Origin: Burkholderia sp. GAS332
GTDB taxonomy: Bacteria > Pseudomonadota > Gammaproteobacteria > Burkholderiales > Burkholderiaceae
Assembly (NCBI GenBank): GCA_900142905.1
Contig: FSRV01000002.1
Coordinates: forward strand, 310,001-374,000
Direction of reading: 5' to 3'
Length of the DNA stretch: 64,000 nt
The notes under the pieces were generated by a model. The model was not told the DNA's origin. It saw only the letters and a program-made list of their open reading frames with translations, and made no database searches. The position numbers and the translations under genes were made by a program. Shown one piece after another: positions 55,712 through 63,237 of the stretch (position 1 is its first letter; every line of letters begins with the position of its first letter).

Positions 55712-56854
55712 ATGCCCTATGTTCCGCAAGTGAGACACATCGACCGGATCCGCAGGTTGATCGAAGGCCGGATGCCTGAACGCGGCGGCGACGCGACGCG
55801 GCTGGTTTCGTCGTATTGGCGCTCGCTCGAGCAATATCATCTCGATCCTGGCCTGACAACGGGTCCGCGCATTCTGACCACACCGGAATTACGCGACGTA
55901 CAACACCGGGAAGAATCGGTTCTACGGGCGTCAGGAGAGTGTCTGTCGCGTCTGCATGAGACGGTGCGCGAAGCGGACTATTGCGTCATGCTCACCGACG
56001 CGCAGGGCGTGACGATCGATTATCGCGTTGACCGGGATCGGCGCCACGACTTCAAACGCGCGGGACTGTATCTAGGCTCCTGCTGGTCGGAGCAGGAAGA
56101 GGGAACCTGTGGCGTCGCGGCGGTGCTGCTCGACGCCCAACCGATCACGGTTCACAAGACCGATCATTTTCGTGCCGCTTTTACGACCCTGACCTGCAGC
56201 GCTTCGCCCATCTTCGGGCTGGAAGGCGAACTGATCGGCGTACTGGATGCCTCGGCGATTCGCTCGCCCGATGAACGTGAAAGCCAGCGTCTAATCAACC
56301 ATATCGTGCGCCATAGCGCGCTGTTGATCGAGGACAGTTTTTTTCTCAACGCGACCACGCATTGCTGGGTTTTGCTGGCGCACCGGAATCGCCACTACGT
56401 GGAAGCCCAGCCGGAGATTCTGATCGCCTTCGATGCGCGCGGCAATGCGGTCGCGGCCAATCGCCGGGCCAAAGAATGTGTGCCGGGTCTTGACCAACTG
56501 CCGCGGCCTGTCTCCGAGCTATTCGATGTGCGCGCCGAACGTCTTCTGGATGTCAGGCCCGGGCGCGACATGGTCTCGATGAAATTGGTGGGCAACGGCT
56601 CGCCGCTTTATGCGCGTGTTCGCCCACCCGTTATTCGCGCGCAACGGCAAGCGGCGCCGAAGCCCCGCGATCTCGCCCGCGAGGCGCAACCCTCACTCAC
56701 CGATCTTGACGCCCTTGAGCGTGATCGCATTGTCGCCGCCCTGACGAAGGCGAAATGGCATCCGGAGGAGACTGCCAAAAGCTTGGGCATTTCGCGCGCG
56801 ACGCTTTACAGACGGATCGCGAAGTTCGGCATTGTCCCGCCTCACCGGCGATAG
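55712..56854 (+). CDS. AcoR-like regulator lacking the AAA+ domain (GAF - Fis HTH)
   Basis: A 380-residue protein. Residues about 60-205 form the GAF-type sensor typical of AcoR/acetoin-type activators (DYCVMLTDAQGVTIDYRVD, CWSEQEEGTCGVAAVLLDAQ, CSASPIFGLEGELIGVLDAS). A short linker or PAS-like region follows, and residues about 340-376 are a Fis-type HTH (ERDRIVAALTKAKWHPEETA, SLGISRATLYRRI). The sigma-54-interacting ATPase (about 230 residues, GESGTGKE motif) normally between them is absent. Known activators of this family drive alcohol/ketone catabolic genes. This form could act as a repressor or sigma-70 regulator. It lies 80 bp before the monooxygenase gene. Confidence 0.88.
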   Translation: MPYVPQVRHIDRIRRLIEGRMPERGGDATRLVSSYWRSLEQYHLDPGLTTGPRILTTPELRDVQHREESVLRASGECLSRLHETVREADYCVMLTDAQGVTIDYRVDRDRRHDFKRAGLYLGSCWSEQEEGTCGVAAVLLDAQPITVHKTDHFRAAFTTLTCSASPIFGLEGELIGVLDASAIRSPDERESQRLINHIVRHSALLIEDSFFLNATTHCWVLLAHRNRHYVEAQPEILIAFDARGNAVAANRRAKECVPGLDQLPRPVSELFDVRAERLLDVRPGRDMVSMKLVGNGSPLYARVRPPVIRAQRQAAPKPRDLAREAQPSLTDLDALERDRIVAALTKAKWHPEETAKSLGISRATLYRRIAKFGIVPPHRR

Positions 56855-56935
56855 CGGTCCACGGTTATCCAGCGGGCAAAGAACCCGCGCATTACTTCGA
56901 CGTTTCATTAATCCGTATCGAATGGAGGAGCAACC

Positions 56936-58738
56936 ATGCCTGAAAATAATGCAAGCCAGACTATTACCCATGTTCTGGAGTCCCTGGAGTCAGCGCTGAA
57001 GCGCGGTGATACTGCGGCGGCCGTGGCGTTGTTTCAACCGGAGTGCTACTGGCGCGATCTGGTCGCGTTCACCTGGAATCTCAAAACCATGGAGGGCCGG
57101 GATCAGATCGGCGCCATGCTCGACGCACAACTCGACGCCATCAAGCCGACCAGGCTGAGGGTTGCTGACAATGAAGTGCCGACCGAAGCCGGTGGCATAG
57201 CACAAGCCTGGATCACGTTCGAAACGGAGGTCGCCCGCGGCAGCGGCTTTATCCGCGTGAAGGATGGGCTGATCTGGACCCTGCTGACCACCATGGGTGA
57301 ACTGAAAGGCCATGAGGAACCCAAGGGCAACCGGCGCCCGATGGGCGCCGAACATGGCGCACGCATGGATCGAACGAGCTGGAAGGAGCGCCGCGAAGCC
57401 GAAGCGCAAGCGCTGGGCCGCGCGGAGCAACCCTACTGTTTGATCGTGGGCGGCGGGCAGGGTGGGATTGGACTCGGCGCGCGTCTGCGCCAACTGGGTG
57501 TGCCGACGATCATCGTCGATAAAAATCCCCGTCCTGGCGACCAGTGGCGTAACCGCTACAAGTCACTGTGCCTGCATGATCCGGTCTGGTACGACCATAT
57601 GCCCTATTTGCCGTTCCCGGATAACTGGCCGGTGTTTACGCCCAAAGACAAGATCGGCGACTGGCTTGAGATGTATACCAAAGTCATGGAGTTGAACTAT
57701 TGGGGATCGACGGTTTGCAAGTCCGCGAAATACGACGAGGCGAAGGCTGAATGGGTGGTCGAGGTCGAGCACGACGGCGAGACGTTGACGCTGCGGCCAA
57801 AGCAGCTTGTGCTGGCTACGGGCATGTCGGGTAAGCCGAATACCCCCTCATTTAAAGGCATGGATGTATTCAGGGGTGAGCAGCATCATTCGTCGAAACA
57901 TCCGGGGCCCGACGCGTATAAGGGTAAGAAAGTGGTAGTGATCGGCGCGAACAATTCGGCGCACGATATTTGTGCAGCGTTGTGGGAAGCGGGCGTCGAC
58001 GTCACGATGGTTCAGCGTTCGTCCACGCATATCGTCAAGTCGGATTCGCTGATGGAGCTCGCGCTCGGCGATCTGTATTCCGAGCGCGCGGTGGCGTCAG
58101 GCATGACGACGTCGAAAGCGGACCTGACGTTTGCGTCGATCCCGTACAAGATCCTGCACACGTTTCAGAAGCCCGTCTTCGATGCGATCAGAGAGCGCGA
58201 CGCGGAATTCTACGACCGTCTGGAAAAGCGGGGTTTCATGCTCGATTTTGGCGATGACGACTCGGGGCTCTTCATGAAGTATCTGCGGCGCGGGTCGGGT
58301 TATTACATTGATGTTGGCGCGGCCGACCTTGTCGCGGACGGCAAGATCAAGCTGAAGAGCGGCGTGGATGTGGCCGAACTGAAGGCGCACTCTGTTTTGC
58401 TAAGCGACGGCACCGAGCTGGAGGCGGATCTCGTCGTCTATGCAACCGGCTACGGATCAATGAACGGCTGGGCGGCCGATCTCATCTCGCGTGAAGTGGC
58501 GGATAAAGTGGGCAAGGTGTGGGGGCTGGGTTCGAATACGACGAAGGACCCGGGGCCCTGGGAAGGCGAGCAACGGAACATGTGGAAGCCGACGCAGCAG
58601 CCGGCCTTGTGGTTCCATGGCGGTAACCTGCATCAATCACGCCATTACTCCCAGTATCTCTCTCTGCAACTGAAGGCGCGCATGGAGGGTATTGCGACGC
58701 CGGTTTATGGCCTGCAGGAAGTGCATCACCTTTCCTGA
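56936..58738 (+). CDS. NTF2-like/flavin-containing monooxygenase fusion
   Basis: A 600-residue protein. Residues about 1-130 are a SnoaL/NTF2-like alpha+beta barrel (LKRGDTAAAVALFQPECYWR). Residues about 165-600 are a two-dinucleotide-domain flavoenzyme: LIVGGGQGGIGLGARLRQLG (FAD, near 166), the fingerprint FRGEQHHSSKH, VVVIGANNSAHDICAALWEA (NADPH, near 332) and VVYATGYGSM. The fingerprint ends in His rather than the Trp of Baeyer-Villiger or Phe/Tyr of classical FMOs. Homologues oxygenate amines, ketones or indole-pyruvate-type substrates. The ATG has GGAGGAGC upstream. Confidence 0.9.
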   Translation: MPENNASQTITHVLESLESALKRGDTAAAVALFQPECYWRDLVAFTWNLKTMEGRDQIGAMLDAQLDAIKPTRLRVADNEVPTEAGGIAQAWITFETEVARGSGFIRVKDGLIWTLLTTMGELKGHEEPKGNRRPMGAEHGARMDRTSWKERREAEAQALGRAEQPYCLIVGGGQGGIGLGARLRQLGVPTIIVDKNPRPGDQWRNRYKSLCLHDPVWYDHMPYLPFPDNWPVFTPKDKIGDWLEMYTKVMELNYWGSTVCKSAKYDEAKAEWVVEVEHDGETLTLRPKQLVLATGMSGKPNTPSFKGMDVFRGEQHHSSKHPGPDAYKGKKVVVIGANNSAHDICAALWEAGVDVTMVQRSSTHIVKSDSLMELALGDLYSERAVASGMTTSKADLTFASIPYKILHTFQKPVFDAIRERDAEFYDRLEKRGFMLDFGDDDSGLFMKYLRRGSGYYIDVGAADLVADGKIKLKSGVDVAELKAHSVLLSDGTELEADLVVYATGYGSMNGWAADLISREVADKVGKVWGLGSNTTKDPGPWEGEQRNMWKPTQQPALWFHGGNLHQSRHYSQYLSLQLKARMEGIATPVYGLQEVHHLS

Positions 58739-58753
58739 CGCCATCATTCGTTG

Positions 58754-58780
58754 CCGGGCCCGCCACCAGGTTGGGCCCGG
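58754..58780 (+). terminator. GC-rich hairpin after the monooxygenase gene
   Basis: CCGGGCCC (58754-58761), 11-nt loop, GGGCCCGG (58773-58780), starting 16 bp after the stop. No T-run follows, so it is a tentative terminator. Confidence 0.45.
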
Positions 58781-58978
58781 AACGCCTCGTCATCCGGCAC
58801 CTTCTCCCCATTCGCGACCGCGATGGTCGCGCCTGTCATGGGCCATGCGCGGGCGGTCTGGAATGATTTGAGCGTCACCGTACAGACTCGCCGGTTCCGT
58901 CGTACGATTCTGTGGGCTCAACGATCTGCTGCCGCCTCTCCTCGAGCGTGTCGCGCAAGCCAGCAGAACGATCGCGCT

Positions 58979-59431
58979 ATGACGATGAAAATGTCCGTTC
59001 TCCGCATGCTGACTTCGCTTACGTCGCTGGGCGTGGGATTCCTGCCAGCCGTGTGCAGTGCCTATCCGCTCGATCCACAACTGGACTGCCAATCGAGTCC
59101 GCATGATTTCATTGCTCCGCTTCTGGATCAGCAGTCGATCGATCCAAAGCCAATGCGCATTGAAGCTAATTCAGTCAACGCATTTCGACCCACCAGCGGC
59201 AGCAACCTGACGGCATTCGGCTTTCATGTGTATAGCGTCTTCGGGTATGAGCAAAACGATCCCCTCTTTATACAAGGCAGCGGCCAGCCGGTTAAGTCCT
59301 CAACGTACGGTGTGGTGGTGACCGCCTCCACCGAATCGGTTGAGGCGAGCGTACGCCGGGCAGGCAGCAATGCGGTGGTTCATGAAGTGATTCCGTTTTT
59401 TCTCACCGCCGTTCTCTGCAACGGGCATTGA
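58979..59431 (+). CDS. Secreted hypothetical protein, 150 residues
   Basis: I do not recognise a family. The frame opens at 58751 but the upstream part looks non-coding; ATG 58979 gives a good signal peptide (hydrophobic core LRMLTSLTSLGVGFLPAV, cleavage near CSA). The mature part has DPQLDCQSSPHDFIAPLLDQ, NAFRPTSGSNLTAFGFHVYS and VVVTASTESVEASVRRAGS, with two Cys that could pair. It looks like a small periplasmic beta-rich protein. It is convergent with a LysR gene 21 bp away and is probably unrelated to the catabolic genes. Confidence 0.6.
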   Translation: MTMKMSVLRMLTSLTSLGVGFLPAVCSAYPLDPQLDCQSSPHDFIAPLLDQQSIDPKPMRIEANSVNAFRPTSGSNLTAFGFHVYSVFGYEQNDPLFIQGSGQPVKSSTYGVVVTASTESVEASVRRAGSNAVVHEVIPFFLTAVLCNGH

Positions 59432-59452
59432 GGCCGATCCTCGCGCCTTCAT

Positions 59453-60349
59453 TCAGCTCGTCCATTCCTGCAGCAGCGCCATCGCGCGCTGGGCGAGCGG
59501 GGAAAGGTAAGCCTCCTTTCGAAATACCACGCCGATGTGCCGGCGCAAGTCGAGCTCGCTGGGGTCGAGGTTGAGCGCGCGCAGTCCTTCGAGCGCGTCA
59601 AACGATTCCGTGCCCGCGACGCAGAGCATCGCCGTGCCGCGCAGCAGATGCAGCAGCGAGGTGCTGCCGAAATCGGTTTCTACGCGTAGCTTTGGCGCGT
59701 CGAGACCCTGCCTCGCGAAGGCCGCGTCCACTTGCTGACGAAGCGGGATGGTCGGCCCCGGTAGCAGCCATTCCTGATCCGCCAGATCGGCCAGCCGCAG
59801 ATTGCGCTTGAGGTGCAGCGGATGCGACTCATCGGCGAGCACGGACAGGCTATCGCGAAAGAGTTCGACGAACGACAGTCCGTTTGCATCCGGTGTCGGC
59901 TCGGGCGCCACGATCAGATCGAGTTCACCCGCCACGAGTAAATCGACAAGGTCGCGCGCCAGTCGGCGCCGCAATCGCAGGCGCGCAGCAGGGCGTTCCT
60001 TCAACAACTGGCGACAGGCGCCCAGAACGAGCGCAGCCGGCACGGTCGGCGAATAGCCAAGACTCAGCACGCCCTGTTCGCCGCTGCGGATCGCGTGCAT
60101 TTCCTTCAGCGCGTCCTCGTATTCCAGTGCAATCCGCCGTGCACGCGCGAGGAACAGCGAACCCGCCTGAGTGGGCGCGACCCCGTTCGCCGTGCGCTGG
60201 AACAGCGCGAGACCGGTCTGCGCCTCGACACGCTGGATGGCTTTGGTCAGCGCCGGCTGGCTCATGCCCAGGGCCTCCGCGGCCTTGCCGATGCCGCCGT
60301 GCTCCTCTACCGCAAGCAGGTAATCCAGATCCCGGGTCTCCATGGGCAT
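59453..60349 (-). CDS. LysR-family regulator of the ligase-dehydrogenase-CoA transferase operon
   Basis: A 298-residue LTTR: HTH (about 5-65) with YLLAVEEHGGIGKAAEALGM and VEAQTGLALFQRTANGVAPT, and effector domain GVLSLGYSPTVPAALVLGAC. A start two codons later is possible. It is divergent from the AMP-binding gene across 92 bp that contain a 24-bp near-palindrome directly before its ATG, consistent with autoregulation and activation of the operon. Confidence 0.9.
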   Translation of the reverse strand: MPMETRDLDYLLAVEEHGGIGKAAEALGMSQPALTKAIQRVEAQTGLALFQRTANGVAPTQAGSLFLARARRIALEYEDALKEMHAIRSGEQGVLSLGYSPTVPAALVLGACRQLLKERPAARLRLRRRLARDLVDLLVAGELDLIVAPEPTPDANGLSFVELFRDSLSVLADESHPLHLKRNLRLADLADQEWLLPGPTIPLRQQVDAAFARQGLDAPKLRVETDFGSTSLLHLLRGTAMLCVAGTESFDALEGLRALNLDPSELDLRRHIGVVFRKEAYLSPLAQRAMALLQEWTS

Positions 60350-60353
60350 TCCT

Positions 60354-60377
60354 ATTGGCTATGGCTTTATAGCCAAT
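60354..60377. promoter_or_regulatory. Inverted repeat, candidate LysR operator
   Basis: ATTGGCTA (60354-60361), 8-bp spacer, TAGCCAAT (60370-60377): perfect 8-bp arms starting 5 bp upstream of the LysR start in the divergent region. Confidence 0.7.
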
Positions 60378-60441
60378 GCCGCATTGTGGTGATGGCTTGC
60401 ATCTTACAGACTAACGCCAGCATTGATAAAGGAGACACCGA

Positions 60442-61995
60442 TTGGGCTTTGCTTACTTTCTGCGCCGCGCCGCGCGTTATTGGGGCGACAACGTTGCGGT
60501 CATTCATCGAGACCGCGAGCTGACATACCGTCAGCTTGACGAACGCTCGACCTTGCTGGCGAATGCGCTCCTCGGGCTCGGCCTTGCGAAAGGCGACCGG
60601 GTTGCGGTTCAGGCCCGCAACTGCACGGAGCTGGTGGAAATCGAATGTGCGCTGTACAAGGTTGGGCTCGTCAAGGCTGCGCTGAATCCGCGCTTCACGG
60701 CGCACGAAGCGGCTGATGTCGTCGAGAATTGCGCGCCGCGCGTCATGATCGCAGGCGACGGATTCACGGCTTACGATCGTGCCTCGCCTGGGTTTGGCTC
60801 GGTCGAGTCGTTCATTTCGCTCGGCACGCCGGCGACCGGCTATGCCGATTACGAAACACTGATTTCGAGCGCCAGCCCCCATCTGCCCGATGTCGCGTTG
60901 TCGTCCGACGATCTCGCCGTGCTGCACTTCTCTTCCGGCTCGACCGGCAAGATCAAGGCCGCCATGCAGACCTACGGCAACCGCCTCGCCTCGCTGCGCA
61001 AGATTTTGCAGAGCATGGATTGTCCCGCGAAACCCGGCGACCGGCTCGCGCTGATCGGTCCGGTCACGCACGCGTCCGGCATGTTGATGCAGCCGTACTT
61101 GTATTCGGGCGCCACGCTCGTCCTGTTCGACACGTTCGAGCCCGCACACTTTCTGCGGGAAGTCGAGCGGCTGAAGATTACGCACGTGTTCATGGTGCCT
61201 GCGATGATCAACATGCTGCTCAACGATCCCTCGCTGGACACGGCCAATCTGACGAGCCTGAAGATGCTCGGCTACGGTGCCGCGCCAATGGCGCCGGCGC
61301 GCATTCAGGAAGCGTGGACGCGTATCGGTCCGGTGCTGTCGCAAGGATACGGTGCGAGCGAATCGACCTCGGGCGTCACACGTCTTTCCATCGCCGATCA
61401 TGCTGACGCGATTGCCCATTGCCCGGAGCGGCTTGCGTCCTGCGGCCGGCCCACGGGCGAGACGGAAGTGATCGTCGTCGACGAACACGGTCGCGAGGTC
61501 AGCGGGGATGCGCTCGGCGAAATCGTCATTCGCGGCGCCGACGTGTTCCATGGCTACTGGGGCGCACCGGAACTCACGCGTGAAGTGCTCGTCGACGGCT
61601 GGCTGCGGACCGGCGATCTCGCGCGCGTCGACGAAGAAGGGTACATCTACCTCGTCGACCGTCAGAAAGACATGATCATTTCCGGCGGCTTCAACGTCTA
61701 TCCGACCGAAGTCGAGGCCTCGCTTTACCAGCATCCCGATGTCATGGAAGCGTGCGTGATCGGCGTTCCCGATGAGAAGTGGGGCGAAAGCGTCAAGGCT
61801 GTCGTCGTGCTGAAGAGCGGACGCAACACGGTTGCGGACGAGATCATCACCCATTGCCGCGCGCGGCTCGCTGACTACAAGCTCCCCCGTACCGTGAATT
61901 TCGTTGCCGATCTGCCGAAGAACGCGAGCGGAAAGATTGCCCGCAAGCTGGTTCGCGAGCAGTACTGGCAGGGCGTCTCGCGCCGAGTCAATTGA
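60442..61995 (+). CDS. AMP-dependent acyl-CoA ligase
   Basis: A 517-residue class I adenylate-forming enzyme. The start is TTG at 60442 with AAAGGAGAC upstream. Motifs are LHFSSGSTGKIKAAMQTYG (P-loop A3), GYGASESTSG (A5), DGWLRTGDLARVDEEGYIYL (A7), DRQKDMIISGGFNVYPTEVE (A8) and catalytic Lys498 in NASGKIARK (A10). It would activate a carboxylic acid to its CoA ester using ATP. It is divergent from LysR and followed by acyl-CoA dehydrogenase and CoA-transferase genes. The substrate class (fatty, aromatic, carnitine-like) is not evident. Confidence 0.9.
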   Translation: MGFAYFLRRAARYWGDNVAVIHRDRELTYRQLDERSTLLANALLGLGLAKGDRVAVQARNCTELVEIECALYKVGLVKAALNPRFTAHEAADVVENCAPRVMIAGDGFTAYDRASPGFGSVESFISLGTPATGYADYETLISSASPHLPDVALSSDDLAVLHFSSGSTGKIKAAMQTYGNRLASLRKILQSMDCPAKPGDRLALIGPVTHASGMLMQPYLYSGATLVLFDTFEPAHFLREVERLKITHVFMVPAMINMLLNDPSLDTANLTSLKMLGYGAAPMAPARIQEAWTRIGPVLSQGYGASESTSGVTRLSIADHADAIAHCPERLASCGRPTGETEVIVVDEHGREVSGDALGEIVIRGADVFHGYWGAPELTREVLVDGWLRTGDLARVDEEGYIYLVDRQKDMIISGGFNVYPTEVEASLYQHPDVMEACVIGVPDEKWGESVKAVVVLKSGRNTVADEIITHCRARLADYKLPRTVNFVADLPKNASGKIARKLVREQYWQGVSRRVN

Positions 61996-62006
61996 AGAGG
62001 AAGCTT

Positions 62007-63188
62007 ATGTTCGATTACCTGAATAGCCCGGAATTTGTCGAAACCCGCGAGGGCATTCGACGCTTCGTTGCGGAGGAACTGCGGCCGATGGAGCAGGAAC
62101 TTGGTCTCGGCAGCGAAGACGTCTGGCCGCGCGAGACGCTGCGCCGCGTATGGCGCCGCTCCGCCGCACTCGGTTTCTACGCGGCATGCCTGCCTGTCCA
62201 ACTGGGCGGCAAGGGGTTGTCGATTCTCGAGCAGTGCGCGCTCAAGGCGGACCTCGCCGCGTCCGGTTCCGCGCTCGCGCCGCATGTGCTCGGCGATCTG
62301 GGTGGTCCACCGCGTGTCGGCAACATGCTCAAGTATGCAAGCGCGGATCAGCTCGCACGCTATTTCGAACCGGTGATTCGCGGCGAGAAGTCGACCTGCT
62401 TCGCGCTGACCGAACCGCACTCCGGTTCGGATGCGCAGAGCATTGCCACCACGGCGGTCGTGGACGGCGACGAACTGGTGATCAATGGCGTCAAGCATTA
62501 CATCAGCGGCGCACCGTTCGCCGACTTTGCCATCGTCATGTGCGTGACGGACGCAACGACCACGCCACCCGCCATCACGGCGGTGCTCATCGATCTCGAT
62601 CTGCCAGGCGTGACGGTGGAGCAGCAATACGTGCCGATGTCGGGGCAGCACATCGATGCGGACATCCGCTTTGTCGACGTCCGTGTGCCGCGCGCGAACG
62701 TGTTCGGCGGCGAAGGCAACGGGTTCAAGCTCGGCATGTCGCGCATCAACGTCAACCGGCTGTTGCACTGTCCGACGATGCTCGGCCTCGCCACGGCGGC
62801 CTATGAAGCGTCGCTCGATTACGCGCGCACACGTCGGCAGTTCGGCGGTCCGATCGCACGGTTCCAGGCGATCCAGCACATGCTCGCCGATATGGCCACG
62901 GCGCTGTGGGCCTGCGAAAGCATGATCGCGCAGACGGCCGCGCTCGCCGATGCCGGTGCCGATCTGCGCATGAAGGCGGCCGCCTGCAAGCTGTTCGTGT
63001 CGGAACGCTGCTTTGAAATCGCGGACAAGGCCGTGCAGATTCACGGCAACGTCGGCGTGACGCGCCATCATCCGATCGAGCAGACGTTCCGCAAACTGCG
63101 CATGTTCCGTGTCTTCACCGGCACGAGCGAAATCCAGCGCAATACGATCGCCCGCGTGATTCTCGACCCCGCCGGCAGCGCGGCATGA
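62007..63188 (+). CDS. Acyl-CoA dehydrogenase family protein lacking the usual catalytic Glu
   Basis: A 393-residue protein; ATG 62007 has AAGAGGAAGC upstream (the frame opens at 61992, overlapping the ligase stop). Family signatures are CFALTEPHSGSDAQSIATTA, NGVKHYISGAPFADFAIVM, DYARTRRQFGGPIARFQAIQ and FRVFTGTSEIQRNTIARVIL. In that last motif the canonical catalytic Glu (YEGTSEI) is Thr371. The alternative base position used by isovaleryl- and long-chain-CoA dehydrogenases appears to be Asn250 (INVNRLLH). It may be a reductase-direction or hydroxyacyl-CoA enzyme, or act by another residue. Confidence 0.88.
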   Translation: MFDYLNSPEFVETREGIRRFVAEELRPMEQELGLGSEDVWPRETLRRVWRRSAALGFYAACLPVQLGGKGLSILEQCALKADLAASGSALAPHVLGDLGGPPRVGNMLKYASADQLARYFEPVIRGEKSTCFALTEPHSGSDAQSIATTAVVDGDELVINGVKHYISGAPFADFAIVMCVTDATTTPPAITAVLIDLDLPGVTVEQQYVPMSGQHIDADIRFVDVRVPRANVFGGEGNGFKLGMSRINVNRLLHCPTMLGLATAAYEASLDYARTRRQFGGPIARFQAIQHMLADMATALWACESMIAQTAALADAGADLRMKAAACKLFVSERCFEIADKAVQIHGNVGVTRHHPIEQTFRKLRMFRVFTGTSEIQRNTIARVILDPAGSAA

Positions 63189-63237
63189 CAGGCAGGCACG
63201 GTACGCAGAACCTCGCCACACCTTTTGCAAGGAAATC

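Noticed and set aside
55506..55733. Possible 75-residue Cys-containing protein before the AcoR-type regulator
   Set aside because: It overlaps the ends of both flanking genes and the inverted repeat, and lacks a ribosome site.
56855..56935. Sigma-54 promoter before the monooxygenase gene
   Set aside because: I looked for a GG-N10-GC core and found no convincing match here or before the GMC and aldehyde dehydrogenase genes.
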